Positions 34,084 to 46,400 are shown, counted from the first letter of the stretch. The stretch is DNA of 64,000 nt from Ziziphus jujuba (GCF_031755915.1 NC_083383.1:15606001-15670000), one strand, 5' to 3'. Numbers and translations: made by a program. Notes: generated by a model not told the origin, from the sequence alone.

Positions 34084-34569
34084 TATTTATGAGAATTCTT
34101 GTTTTCAAAATTCTAAATATACACCATTTGAAATTGTTTATGGTTTTAATCTTTTGACTCAATTAGATTTAACACATTTTCCTTTAAGTGAATGTGCTAA
34201 TCTAGATGGAAAATAAAAGGTTGATTTTGTAAAGCAAATTCATGAGAAGACAAAAGCAAACATCGAGAGGAGGACGGAACAATATGTAAAGAATGTTAAT
34301 CAAGGATGAATAAATGTTGTTTTTGAACCTGAAGATTATGTTTGGTTTCATTTAAGAAAGGAGAGGTTTCTTTTAGAAAGAAAGTCAAAGTTGATGCCTA
34401 GAGGGGATGGACCTTTTCAAGTATTGGAGAGGGTCAATGAGAATGCTTATAAACTCGACTTATCAGGTGAGTATAATGTGAGTGCCACCTTTAATGTTGC
34501 TAATTTATCTCCATTTACTGCAGGTGATGACTTTGATTTGAGGGTAAATCCTTTTTAAGAGGAGAGAAA
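34084..34569 (+). pseudogene. Chromovirus-like integrase C-terminal segment
   Basis: Frames give KYTPFEIVYGFNLLTQLDLT, then [53 protein letters not shown] and [20 protein letters not shown]. This is the standard C-terminal end of plant gypsy integrase. It is followed by a purine tract (aagaggagagaaa, 34557..34569) and the LTR. At least one stop interrupts it, and the rest of pol is missing on the left. Confidence 0.8.
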
Positions 34570-35685
34570 TGATAAGAATCCGCCCATACCCGTACAATCG
34601 ACCACCTACTAGGGTGCTGATCCTTTACAAATGAAGATGGGACCAATCACTAGGGCATAAGCTACAAAATTCAAGGACAATCTAGTTAGCTTCATCCAAG
34701 GAGTGATTCAATTTCAAGAGGGCATGACAACACCCAAAGATCCAAAGCTCATATTGACGAAGGTGAAAATGGACCAGGCAAGCTGTTTTGGTACATTTTT
34801 GGAACTCGGGCAGCAAGGAATGGATTCAACACTTTATGAACTTAATCGATATCGTTAAGAGGCAATGGAATCATATCAAGGAAGAAACAAAATCATCCAA
34901 ATTCAGTTTGTGTGCATAAGCTTTCTTTTTGGTCGAAAATACTTATTTTGGTACTGATTTTGACTTCTTTTGTTGATCAAGCAAGTTTGACTTATTCCAA
35001 TCAAGGAGCAACGTATGGGAATCAATATTACTCCTATTTGACATCTCACATGGCATATTGGAGCTGATTTGGAGCCTAAACTAGTGATTAGATAAAGATA
35101 GTTTAGTTGTCAACTAGTCAACTAGTTTCCTAATTTGAGTTTGACTTTTTGTTTTAGGAAACTATAATTTATTTTGGTTTTTTATTTGATTATTTGCTGG
35201 GAAAATTAACTGAGTAAAGTTGATATTTTATTCTAAATTAATTAATTCCTAATTCAAAATAAAGGAATTAATTAATCCAAATTAAATTAGAAAAAGAAGT
35301 TGAAATCCGGCTACACTAAGAATTGTCTATGCTTGGCCAGTTTTGACCTCATCCTTCAGGGTTTTTATTTATTTATTTTTTTTGAAACCTATTTAAGGGA
35401 TTAGTTTCTTAATAATATTCAGTACATTATTCATACAGAAAAATATTTGTGAGAAAGAATTTTCTTTGTTATCTTTGAACACCTAAAACACTTAATAAAA
35501 ATCAAGTGTTTTAGTTTGACTTATCGATAGGACATCCATCACCTATTGTGGTGTCTTCATCATATACCAAGGTTTCTAATCACAAGTTGATTAGGAGTTA
35601 AGGTTTCCATTAGAAATTGAACATAATTAAGATCCGAACTAATAGAATACGGATTTAGGAGAAAGTCGACCTAGATTCGTATCAT
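34570..35685 (+). repeat. Chromovirus-like 3' LTR
   Basis: TGATAAGAATCCG to GATTCGTATCA, 1116 bp, preceded by a polypurine tract. Integrase-like coding continues some 100-190 bp into the LTR (GPITRA, then KDNLVSFIQGVIQF). Confidence 0.82.
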
Positions 35686-36530
35686 CTTTAATTGAGGAAG
35701 CTAGCTCAATTCTAAAAAAGGAGCTACCTAAAAAGCTTAAGGATTTGGGTAGTTTCATATCTCGTGTACTATTGGTGAATTGAAATTTAAGAGAGCTTTA
35801 TATGACTTGGAGCTACCCTAAATTTCATGCTTCTTTCCTTTTATAAGAAGCTTGGTCTAGGTCAAGTTAAGTCTAGAAATGTTACTCTTCAAATGACGGA
35901 TAGTTCTCTTTCACAACCATATGGAATTATCGTGGATGTGTTGTCTAGGATATGGAGGAAGATAGAGATGTGACTATCATTCTTGAAAGGCCAATGTGCA
36001 GGGCTTTTATTAATGTCTGAAGTGGTATTCTTACTTTAAGGGTGGACAATGATGAAGTGAAGTTTGATATTTCATATAATATGAAATTTTGGATAAAGTT
36101 CAATCTTATTACAAGATTGAGGTTCTTAATCCATTAAAAAAGTCCGTGTTTCATAAACTGAGCCTTAGTGAGATTGTCAACAATGCTTTGGAAAAGTCTA
36201 TCTTAGAAGTTTGCCAAAAGAGGATGAATTATAAAGTGAAGTTCATCAATGATATTTTGGTGAAAAGAAGAATTCATAAGAGTCACAATAAGAACAAGAA
36301 AAAGCAAAGTTCCACATTCATTACCAGTGCTAAAGTTTAAGTAGTGAGTACTTGGGAGAAAGTTCCAACAAGTTCAGTTTGAAGAACATTTTTCCTTTAG
36401 GATATTTGGAGCTTAAAGATGAACATGGAGGTTTGTTTTGGGTGTTTTCTAAGAAGGTTAAGGACAATAATAATTGAAAAATGTGGAAGCTAGAAGTATG
36501 AGCATGGAGTTCTTTGGTTTCTACCACTGT

Positions 36531-37208
36531 TCACTAAGTCTAGCTAGAGATGTTAAATCATGCACTTCTTAGGAGGTCATCCATGTTTTCTAAAGCTTTT
36601 ATTTTTATTTTCAAGTCATTATTATTACTTTGAACATGTTGTTAAATTTACTTGAAGCTTAAATTTGGTTTTAAACTTTACTAGTTCTTATTTTCTAGTT
36701 TTCTCATGTAATTTATAAAAAAAAAAAAAAAATTATAGGTTCTAATCTATTGGGAGCTTTATTTTTAAGTTTTTTGAACATTTTAAGGTTATAAGGAATG
36801 GAAATTCATCAAGTGCAAGTTTTAAAAAAGAGTATAAAAAATCAAGAAAAAGAGCTTCGGAAATTCATTTTTGTGAAAAAAAAAGTGGTGTAAACACTTA
36901 GTTTTTTCAAACAACAATCTTGGGACAGCAGGTTGGGCATGGCCAATCTTTTCTAATGTGTACCCTTACCACCTTCACTATGCATTGAACCTAGAATATC
37001 AACAAGAGACTTGCCTACTCTATTGACCATGGTACCCACGTTAGTTTCGTCATTCTTTTGGCCGTGAGACAACATGTTAAGTGTTATAATATGTGGTAAT
37101 GTTAAGCTATTTAAATCACCAGAAGCCATGCCTACTCTATTTACCATGGTGCCTAAGTTAATTTGGTCCTCCTTTTGGCTACAAGATAGCATGCCTAGTG
37201 TTAAAATA
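36531..37208. other. Athila 3' untranslated-like DNA and a tandem repeat
   Basis: Up to about 36900 the DNA resembles the non-coding 3' part of the Athila-like element. At 37011..37230 there are two copies of a unit of about 117 bp (gcctactctattgaccatgg against gcctactctatttaccatgg). The second copy runs into the copia LTR. No gene. Confidence 0.45.
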
Positions 37209-40200
37209 TGTGGCAATGTTTCCACCTTTTGGTTTGGTCCTCCTTTTGGCTTTGTTCACTTAAGTTGAGGATGTATGTTTCACATACTTTCTAGGTTATT
37301 GTAGGTCCTTTTGTGCTTGTATCATTTAGGACCCTTAAGTAAGTATTCAAGAACATCAAATGACATGTAACTAGTCATATAACCTAGATTAGGTGATGGA
37401 TTAATAAGCTGCTTAAGGAGCTTAAGTGACTTAACCTACTTAGACATGCTCAATGAAGTCGCATGCTTAAATTTGGCCACTCACTCAACCAATGGAAAAA
37501 GCTATATGTGTCAAGCTTTTGTGGGACTACTTCATCTTGAGACAAGCAATATGGAACTAGAAAATGGCAAGTATGCATTGGACCAAAGTGTGTTGTCATT
37601 GACATATGGTTTCTTTGATATGAAGTTCTTAAATGTCGTTAGCTTGTATGGATGACCAAGTTAAATGCATTTACATTTATTTTATATGTAATATTTACAC
37701 ATGACATATCAATGAAAACTAAGTATTTTTGGCTCATTTCTTACCTTACAAAACCCTAACAACACATATACATAACCAACTTTAAATGAGCAGCTCATTA
37801 GTTGCTCAATATATATGTAAAACTGATATCTAAAACTTCACCATAACCATAACCTCAAGCCAAATAGCTTCGAATCCTCTTTAAAACTAGTCCTACCTTT
37901 AAATTGTTAATAGAGCCTTACTTGAATCATATGATTGAAAACTTTAAAGTGAAATAAAAAACACCTCTCGATTTTATTGGCTTCCTCTCACTTTTTAGCA
38001 CGTTCATTAGCTTTGTTCAATGGCCAAAATTACTCAATTTGGTCCATTAAAATGAAGCCTTTTTTATAAGCCTATGACTGTTGGGAACTTGTTGAGTTTG
38101 ATTATAAACCCAAATCATTAAAAGCAGAAGCTTCAGTATGCCAAATTAAGCTCCATAGTGAAGAAAATGCAAGGTTGTTCAAAGAACTCACAACCATACA
38201 AGCAGTTGTCATCGATGACTTTAGTATATTAATAACATGCTCAACACCAAGAGAAGCTTGGGAGAAGCTTTAAGAGGAGTTCCAAAAGAGTACAAGAATA
38301 ACACAGAATGTAACTTCTTAACCTTATAAAAGAATTTGAGAATATGAAGATGGAGGAGAATGATCCTGGGAAAGAATTCTCTAACAGAATTATGAAGGTG
38401 GTAAACCGAATCTGATTTCTTGGAGAAACTTTCCAAAATCAAATAATTGTAGAAAAGATTTTGATTTGCCTCCCTCAGAAGTTTAAATCCAAAATTCCAT
38501 CCTCGGAAGAAACTAGAGATCTTACATATATCTCTTAGGCTGAGTTGCTCAATGCTTTACAAGCCATGGAACAAAGAAGGAGTTTAAGGCAACAAGGTAA
38601 ACTTCAATTGAAGCAACCTTTGTAGCAAGAAAAAAGAGAAAATAGCAAAATAAAGGCAAAGATAATCGGTTTTAAGGGGGAGACAAGAAGACCTATGGTC
38701 CTTGTTCAAATTTCAAAAAGTAAAGACATTCAATGAACGCTTATTTGTGGAGACCAAATGTTTAATGTAAACTTTGCAAGTAAGTTGGTCATGTACAGAG
38801 AGTTTGCAAGAAGAAATATGAAAGGCAAGAGACACAATATGTTCAGGAACTAGGCAGTACCAATATTAAATATAAACACTTTAATAACCATTTGAAATCT
38901 TGCAACATGCAAAGATACATGGATACTCTATAGCATTTGTACTTATAATATGAGTCATAACTATGAGAGTTTTGTCAATTTTCACCATAGAATTGCAACA
39001 AAAATCAAGGTAACAAATGGCTAGCTATGCAAGCACAAGGTAAAAGTGATATTGGCATAAAAACCTCTAAAGGTGATATTGTTATAAAAACTTCAAAGTA
39101 GCATTGTAACATCCCACATCGGTTGGAAAGGGGAACGAAGCATAGCTTATAAGCGTGTGAATACCTTTCCCTTCAAGAGGGCTTTTAAAACCGTGCGGGC
39201 TGGACCCAAAGCGGACAATATCTTGATGCGGATGGACGAGGCCGTTACAGTGGTATCAGAGCCAGTACCCAGATTGGTGTGCCAGCGAGGACGCTGGGCC
39301 CCAATGGGGGAGGATTGTAACATCCCACATCGGTTGAAAAGGGGAACGAAGCATGGCTTATAAGCGTGTGGATACCTTTTCCTTCAAGAGACCTTTTAAA
39401 ACCGTGCGGACTGAGCCCAAAGCGGACAATATCTTGATGCGGGTGGACTGGGCCATTACAAGCATAGTTGTCATAGATGTCTTATTTGTACCAAATCTGT
39501 ATGAGAATTTGCTTAGTGTATAACAACTCATGAAGACAGGGTACACTTTAAAGTTTTTAAACAAGTTTTATAAAATACCAAAAGATGATAAAATCGTATT
39601 GGTAGTACACATGAAAGAGAACAGCTCTGTGGTTAACTTTAAGCTCCAAAGTCAAACAATATTAAGAACCAAGGTAGATGAAGATTCAAATTTATGACAT
39701 AGGAGGTTCAGTCAATACAACTATACTACTTTGAAGCAGATGCAAACATAACAAATTGTGTATAAATACATCAAATAGAAGAAAATGAAGTTGTATGCCA
39801 AACATGTCAATTTGTCAAGCTTACAAGGTAATCATTTCCTATGACAAAGCTCTAGAGCAAAGGAAGAATATGTGGCAATGTTAAGCCACCTTCTGGTCAA
39901 CTAGAAGCAAACTCACTTAGGTTGAGTGTGTTGTTTCATATTCTTTTTAGGTTATTTTCGGTCCTTTTATTCTTGTATCATTTAGGACTCTCAAGTAAGT
40001 GTTCAAGAACACCAAATGACATGTAATTAGTCATATAAGCTAGACTAGGTCATGGATTAACAAGTTGCTTAAAGAACATAAGCAAGTTGACCTAGTTGGA
40101 CATGCTTGATGAAGTAGCATGCTCGAATTTGGCCACTCACTCAACAAATGAAATAAGCTACATGTCTCAAGCTTCCATGGGACTACTTTAACTAAAAGTA

Positions 40201-40554
40201 AGCAATATATGACAAATAAATGGCAAGATGCATTGGATCAAATTTTGATGACATTTTATTCACACACATGGTTTCTTTGATATGAAGTTCTTAAGTTTCA
40301 TTGACTTGTATGGATGACCAAGTTAAATGCTTTCATATTTCTTTTGTATGTAATACATACACATAGCATATCAATGAAAACTAAGTATTTTTGGCTCATT
40401 TCCTATTTTGCAAAAAGCTAACAACAAATATACATAATTGAGTTTGAATAAGCAACTTAATTGTTAAGCATTTGCTAAATCGATAGCCAAAGCTTCACCA
40501 TAACCATAACCTTAAGCTAAATAACTTCAGATCCTTTTTAAAACCAACCTTACA
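37209..40554 (+). mobile_element. Decayed Ty1/copia element with a nested TRIM
   Basis: Direct repeats 37209..~37900 and 39871..40554 look like LTRs (both begin tatgtggcaatgtt and share ctaagtatttttggctcatt). A tRNA-Met-like primer site (ttgttaatagagcc, about 37904..37917) follows the first. A purine-rich stretch gagcaaaggaagaa precedes the second. The interior holds gag-like coding (about 38040..38900) with the zinc knuckle region CKLC..VGHVQRVCKKK (one stop), then protease and pre-integrase traces (RRFSQYNYTTLKQMQ near 39700). Integrase, RT and RNase H are deleted. A possible duplication at the LTR start makes the left end uncertain. Confidence 0.7.
39105..39460 (+). mobile_element. Complete TRIM retrotransposon, 356 bp
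   Basis: Two LTRs of 145 bp (39105..39249 and 39316..39460) both open tgtaacatcccacatcggtt and close with ttaca. Between them are 66 bp with the primer site TGGTATCAGAGCC (39251..39263) and the purine-rich aatgggggagga next to the 3' LTR. The target duplication agcat is exact (39100..39104 and 39461..39465). The LTRs differ by roughly a dozen bases. No coding capacity, so it would need enzymes from another element. It sits in the protease-region remnant of the copia element. Confidence 0.95.
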
Positions 40555-41461
40555 TTACTTCACTAAGTGTCACCACTTTTGTTGCTTTGGTGGCATGCCA
40601 CTCACTTAAGAATCAAACCTTGGAGTAATCTTAAGGGTGTTGGAACCCTTAAAAGCAAAAGCCACATGCCACTTTCCATTTACAAAAGTTAAAATTCAGC
40701 CTTTTAAGCTCCTTTCCTTTCATTTACTTGCATTTTACTTTTTTTCTCTTTTCTTCTATACTCCATCCACTCCAAATCTTTGAAATTCATATTATCTAAA
40801 GTCTAAAACACTAATTCTTAGTTCTAAAGTCTTGTTTTCATCCCCTTTATTCTTTAAAATGAAGAACGTTGCTAAATTTTAAAAATTCAAGTAGTGATCA
40901 AATGTTCATCTCATCTTCGCAAGTTTGGAAGTTCATCACTTCATGTTATTGTTAAACCTTTTAGCCAAGCAAGAATTGAAGTATTAAAAGCTTCTTTAAG
41001 TTTTATTATACAAAGAAATGCTCTTTTTAAAGCTTAAATTTCAAAAAGAAGTGAAACTAGGATGAATTTGTGAGGTTGTGGTAATGGTGGTTCCACATTC
41101 TGTAGGGAGTTGGAATTCTTGAATTTTGTTTGTGTTGTTGTTTTTATTTAATGTTGGTTTTATGTTGAAGTTAAAGTGTTTTTACACGTTGGATGTCATT
41201 TTCTTCTTTCACGTTTTATTGTTGGAGAAGTTTGCAAGTTTAATTTGGTTGTTGGAAGAATTTGAGAATTTTTGCCTTCTAAGTGTTTGTGGAAAGTTCA
41301 TTGTGAACTTTTGAAATTGAATTTGATTTGTAGAATTGGTTATCTTGAAGTGCTTCAAAGTATTTGGTAAATTTGTTGTGCTTAAAGTTTGAAAAGCAAG
41401 TTGTAGTTAGTTTTGGGAATTGTTACTTAAAGTTTGAAAGGCAGGTTTAAGTAGTTTTTTA
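40555..41461. other. Nothing recognised
   Basis: AT-rich, no frame with recognisable similarity. A T-rich frame at 41126..41314 is low complexity. Possibly non-coding parts of neighbouring retroelements. Confidence 0.4.
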
Positions 41462-42557
41462 TGTGAATCCGCCCAAACCCGCATAACTGACAATCCGCTA
41501 GGGTGCTGACCCGATATCGATGAACACCGGGCCGATAACTATGGCTCAAACTAAGAGGTTTAGGGACAATCTTGCTGCCTTTATCCAGGGAGTAATTCAT
41601 TCTCAATAAAGTTTGTCCATACACGAAGATACAAAGCCTGTTTTGAGCATACAAGTGGTAAAAGCGATACAGACTCGGGTAGCAGTTTTTGTGCATTTAT
41701 GGATTCTAGGAAGTGGGAAATGAGGTCAAATCTTCTTGAATTCACTTGATATCATTAAGAAGTTATGGGAACTGGTCAATACCCAAGCTAAGCTGGTCAT
41801 TTAAGGGTTGTGTGCATGAGAGAGAAACCGGTCGGTTTTTACTGTTTTCTTGCTGGCTTTACTATATTTTGCTAAGTTGGCTTTTTCTCTTTCCTCCAAG
41901 CAAGGGCAACGTGTGGGACTTCATGGTCATCCTATTTGGCATCCTACACAGCATATGGAAGCTGATTTGAAGCTTAAATTGGTCAAAGATTGATCAAAGT
42001 CAACTTAGTAAAAAAGATAGTATTTTAGTTTCCTAATTTGGTTTATACTTTTTGTTTTAGGAAATTACCTTTACTTTTTGTTTTTATTTATTTATTCGCT
42101 GGACAAATAAGTTTAGGAAAGTTATAATTTTATCCTTTTCATTGTAAATTAATTAATTCTTAATGTAAAATAAAGAAATTAATTAATCAAAATTAGGAAA
42201 GAGAGAGAAATTTCAGCCACATTAGGAAACAAAAGTCATGGCCAGTTTTGCTTTAGTTTTTAGGGTTTTATTTTGTTTTCTCTTAGCCTATATAAGGGCT
42301 TGTTTTCTAGGAAGAATTTATTTTGTAAGATTGAATTTCTCTTTATTCTTTTGAATACCTAAAACACCATTAGAGAGTGAGTGTTTTAGTTTTGACTTAT
42401 CAATAGGATATTCATCACCTATTATGGCATCTTCAATATACCAAGGTTTCTAATCACAGGTTGGTTAGGGGTTAAGGTGACCATTAGAACTTGAACATAA
42501 TTAGATCCGAGCTAATATAATACGAATTTAGGCACAGGTCGTCCTAGATTCGTATCA
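41462..42557 (+). repeat. Chromovirus-like LTR, solo or 5' LTR
   Basis: TGTGAATCCGCCC to GATTCGTATCA, 1096 bp, same family as 34570..35685. Contains the coding-like stretch QTKRFRDNLAAFIQGVIH. The flanks tttta (41457..41461) and gtttta (from 42558) agree apart from one base of offset, which suggests a target duplication and a solo LTR. No primer site follows it. Confidence 0.7.
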
Positions 42558-43659
42558 GTTTTAGCCATTGTTTGAAAAAGAATAAGAAAGTGTGTGCAGA
42601 CAAACAACCAACAAGTTCCTAAACCTAAGAAGAGAATGACCAATTCAAGTCTTCCAAACCTAAATTCTTTTTGAAGAAAGCATAATCACAAGTCTGTAAA
42701 CACTAGAGTGGAGTAACAAATTTGTGTTTCCTAAAACAAAATGGCTATTATAATGGAAAAAGCTTTAAGGCCCTTTTAATGATTTAGTGAAAACTAAGCC
42801 TTTTAATGAGTATGAGGATGTTCAAAATATAGAGAGCATAATCATTAAAAGAGGTTAGGACTGACTTATTCGAAAGCTGGCAGCTGTGGATGTCATTTTT
42901 GTGCGTGAATTTATGTAAATGCAGGTGTAGAAGAGTGGATCAAAATGTGATGGTAACAGAAAAGAGGGTTTCATTCTCCATATAAACTATAAATGACTAC
43001 TATGAGATTGTGTCACTAGAGAATCTATGCTTCTTTGAATATTTGGGCAATGAATTTAATTATGATGATATCACAAAACAACTTTGTGTTTCCAGAATCA
43101 AGTTCTCAAGTGTGGAAGGAATGTACCGTGAAGTGAAGACATTTCTAAAGAATAGGTTGAACAAGTTTCCCAAAAAATAGAACAAATTTATTTATGCAAA
43201 CCTTTTACCTACCCCATATGAAAATGAGATTTCAAAGCTGCATGCAGAGTTTCGTTATGCCATTTTCTCATGCATGTCCATATATATTGTATGGGTGACA
43301 AGAAACTCAATCCTTCATTATATCAATGGCAAAATATTGGATAGTTTCATGTATCCTTCATGATTATTGGGTAATGTAGAAGAGCTAGGGTTCAGGTCAA
43401 CCCCACTCAAGATCCCCTCATACAAAAAGCACAGTAATGCTAGAAGCATTATCAACTAGAAAATGTGGATAAATGGCTAGCATGAACCATCATGTATAGG
43501 GTTTATAGATCTGTATTTAAGTGTCCCACCACCTAGAGATCTTTATGGCCAAAGGAGTTTGTCCAAAGATTACAAGAAAGGATTCATTTCAAAGCAAATT
43601 GAGCAAGTGAGAGCTCATGAGGTTAGAGAAGCAAAGATGAGTACATCTTCCACACCCAA
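42558..43659 (+). other. Retroelement-like coding debris of uncertain type
   Basis: Short frames without a clear family. About 42990..43190 reads YYEIVSLENLCFFEYLG, YDDITKQLCVSRIKFSS and VKTFLKNRLNKFP, which faintly recalls the plant transposon-protein domain found next to gypsy pol fragments. About 43560..43660 precedes the chromovirus protease and includes a run rich in Lys and Glu. Nothing can be named with confidence. Confidence 0.3.
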
Positions 43660-45093
43660 TATGAAATTCAAGGTAACATTTGTAGTATGATAGTTGATAT
43701 TGGAATTTGTGCTAATGTAATTAGTAATTTGGTAGTAAATAAATTAGGGTTAGCAACTATTAAATATCCCGAACCACATAGATTACAATGGCTTAATAAT
43801 AGTGGTGAGATGAAAGTAAACAAATAAGCCAAAGGACAATTCAGCATTGATAAATATGTGGATGATGCATTGTGTGATGTTGTTCCCATGCATGCTGGCC
43901 ATATTTTATTAGGGAGACCATGGCAATTTGATAAGGATGCCATATACTATGGAAGAGAGAATTCTATTGATTTTAAATTTAAAGGAAAAGAGGTCAAGCT
44001 GGAGCCATTAACTGCAAAGGAGGTATATAGAGACTAACTTCAAATGCAACAAAGAAAGAAGGCCGAAAAGCTTAAGGAGAGATTTAGTGTGGCACCCATA
44101 GTTTCACCACCTATCCATGAGGTCAAAACCGAGCTTGTTATCCAAGGTAAGTATTTTAATCCCAATAGTGAGGTGAAAATAAGAGAGAAAGCCGAGAGTG
44201 AGAAAATTCAAGCACAGGTTTAGAATTAGGGTAAAAAAATGGAATCCATGAGTTTGAAAGAAAGAGAGAGGAAAGAGAAGAAAAAGAAGAAATTTTATCT
44301 TAGTTTTGGCGAAATCAAAAAGGCATTTTTGAGTGATAAACCCTTGCTGGTCATGATTTATAAAAATGTTTATTTAAATGATCAAGCTAACCCTGAAGAA
44401 CTTGAATTGCCAAGTTCTATCTCTTATCTTTTACAAAATTTTGGAGATGTCTTTCTAGAGGAAATTCCTAAAGGTTTACCACCTATCCGAGGGATTGAAC
44501 ATCAAATTAATTTTATGCTGAGTGCTGCAATTCCTAATAGGCCTACATATAGGAGTAATCCCGAGGAGACAAAGGAGTTATAAAGGCAGGTAAATGAGTT
44601 GCTTGACAAAGGTTATATTCGTGAGAATATGAGTCTATGTGTTGTTCTTGTTTTATTAGTACCCAAGAAAGATGGTCATGAAGCATGTGTGTGGATTATA
44701 AAGCTATTAATAATATAACCATTAAATATAAGCATCTAATTCCTAAGTTAGATGATATGTTAGATGAATTACATGGTGTATGCTAACATTAAAAGGTGTT
44801 ATTTTTACCGAAATGAGCTTGTATTTCTAGGATTTATTGTGATACTTTTTGACCCAGGAGATTGGGTTTGGTTACATCTAAGGAATGAGAGGTTTTTCAA
44901 GCAACGAAAGTCAAAGCTTACCTTAAGGGGATGGACCTTTTCAAGTCTTCAAGAGGGTCAATGAGAATGCTTATAAACTTGACTTGCCAGGTGAGTGTAA
45001 TATGACTGCTACCTTTAATATCGCTGATTTATCTCCATTTTCTATAGGTGATGACTTTGCCTTGAGGGCAAATTCTTTTCAAGAGGAGGGGAA
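43660..45093 (+). pseudogene. Chromovirus-like protease, RT and integrase remnants
   Basis: Protease region: MIVDIGICANVISNLVVNKL with catalytic DIG (about 43685..43750), then VVPMHAGHILLGRPWQFDKD. The RT N-terminal region (44239..44583) contains SISYLLQNFGDVFLEEIPKG, LPPIRGIEHQINFML and NRPTYRSNPEETKEL, then VLLVPKKDG. Near 44764 FYRNELVFLGFIV from RT is followed directly by LFDPGDWVWLHLRNERF from the integrase tail, so most of RT, RNase H and integrase is lost in one internal deletion. Stops lie at 44581 and elsewhere. A purine tract aagaggaggggaa leads into the LTR at 45094. Confidence 0.82.
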
Positions 45094-46230
45094 TGATGAG
45101 AATCCACCCATACCCATACAACTAACAACCTGCTGGGGTGCTAATCCTATACAGTTGAAGACCGAGCCAATCACTAGGGTTCAACCTAAGAGATTTAAGA
45201 AAAGTCTAGTTGGCTTTATACAAGAAGTTATCAATTCTCAAAAGTACTTGTCAATACCTGCAGATTCAAAGATTGTTTTAAACATCTAAGTGGTGAAGGC
45301 CGATATGGGCCTGGATAGTTTTTTTTAGTGCATTTATAGACTCTGGGGAGCAAGGAATGGGTTCAACACTTCTTGAACTCAATTATTATCACTAAGAGGT
45401 CATGGAAACAAGTCAAGGCAGAAGTAAAAGCATCCAATAAGTCCATTTGCGCATGAAAGGAATTTTTGGCTGGTTTTGCTGTATTTACTGCTGGCTTTGT
45501 TGTATTTTGGTGATTTGGCATTTTCTCTTTGTTCCAATCAAGGGCAACATATAGAAATCATTATTTATCCTCTTTGGAATCCTACATGGCATATGGGAGC
45601 TGATTTGGAGCCTTTACAAGCTGAAAATTGGTCAAAGATAGTTTAGTTGTTAAACTAGTCAACTAGTTTCTTAATTTGAATTTGACATTTTGTTTTAGCA
45701 AACTATCTTTTATTTTGATTTTTGTTTGTTTATTTGCTAGAAAAATCAACTTAGGAAAGTTAGGATTTTATTATTTTGATTTTAAATTAATTAATTCCTA
45801 ATTCAAAATAAAAAAATTAATTAATACAAATTAGTTTAAGAAAGAAGTGTGAAAATCGGCCAAGTAAGGTTTTCTATCCTATATGGTCGGTTTTGACTAG
45901 TATTTTAGGGTTTTATTTTGTTCTTTCAAAGCCTCTTTAAGGGCTTATTTTTAATAAGGAATCAACTTAAAATTTTTTTAAAAAAAATAATTTGTGAGAA
46001 AGAATTCTCTTTATTCTCTTTGAACATCTAAAACTCCATTAGAGAGTGAGTGTTTTAGTTTGACTTATCAATAGGACATCCATAACCTATTGTGGTGTCT
46101 TCATCATATACCAAGGTTTCTAGTCATAGGTTGATTAGGGGTTGAGGTGACCATAAGAACTTGAACTTAATTTTTTGATCCGGGGCTAATATAATATAGG
46201 TTTAGGAGCAAGTCGACCTAGGTCGTATCA
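45094..46230 (+). repeat. Chromovirus-like 3' LTR
   Basis: TGATGAGAATCCACCC to GGTCGTATCA, 1137 bp. The open frame from 44984 crosses the LTR start and ends at 45289, so the pol C-terminus (ITRVQPKRFKKSLVGFIQEV) is encoded inside the LTR. Confidence 0.82.
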
Positions 46231-46235
46231 CTTTG

Positions 46236-46400
46236 GGTATTGTCATGCCCTTTTGAGAATTAATAACACCTTAAATGAAACTAACCAGGTTGTCCTTAAA
46301 TTTCTTAGCTTGTGCCTATGTGATTGGCCTCGAATTCAATTGTACAGGATTAGCATTCCAGCGGGTAATCGGTTGTACGGGTAGGAGCGGATTCTTATCA
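46236..46400 (-). repeat. Truncated inverted LTR fragment of the same family
   Basis: cattccagcgggtaatcggt and gattcttatca match, inverted, the first 160 bp of the chromovirus-like LTR (compare 30148..30309). It lies six bases beyond the end of the + strand LTR. Confidence 0.75.

Larger units (their letters stand above)
32590..36530 (+). mobile_element. Athila-like gypsy internal region, split and deleted
   Basis: Gag remnants run from about 32880 to 34080 with VMAIELRSGKVYET (33864) and ECGPLLKPLIDD. Protease-like remnants resume at about 35690 with KELPKKLKDLGSF, MEEDRDVTIIL, SGILTLRVDNDEVKFDI (to about 36100). A short integrase-tail-like stretch follows near 36390 (FPLGYLELKDEHGGLF in mixed frames). 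The chromovirus fragment at about 34084..35685 sits between gag and protease. Reverse transcriptase and most of integrase are absent, and frames are broken throughout. Confidence 0.65.

Noticed and set aside
36953..37225. 90-aa minus-strand frame with an internal repeat
   Set aside because: The repeat of the protein mirrors the 117-bp DNA tandem duplication next to a copia LTR; no known domain.
41462..46230. One full-length chromovirus with LTRs at 41462 and 45094
   Set aside because: No primer site after the first LTR, non-matching outer flanks, and foreign-looking DNA from 42558 to 43659; treated as separate pieces.
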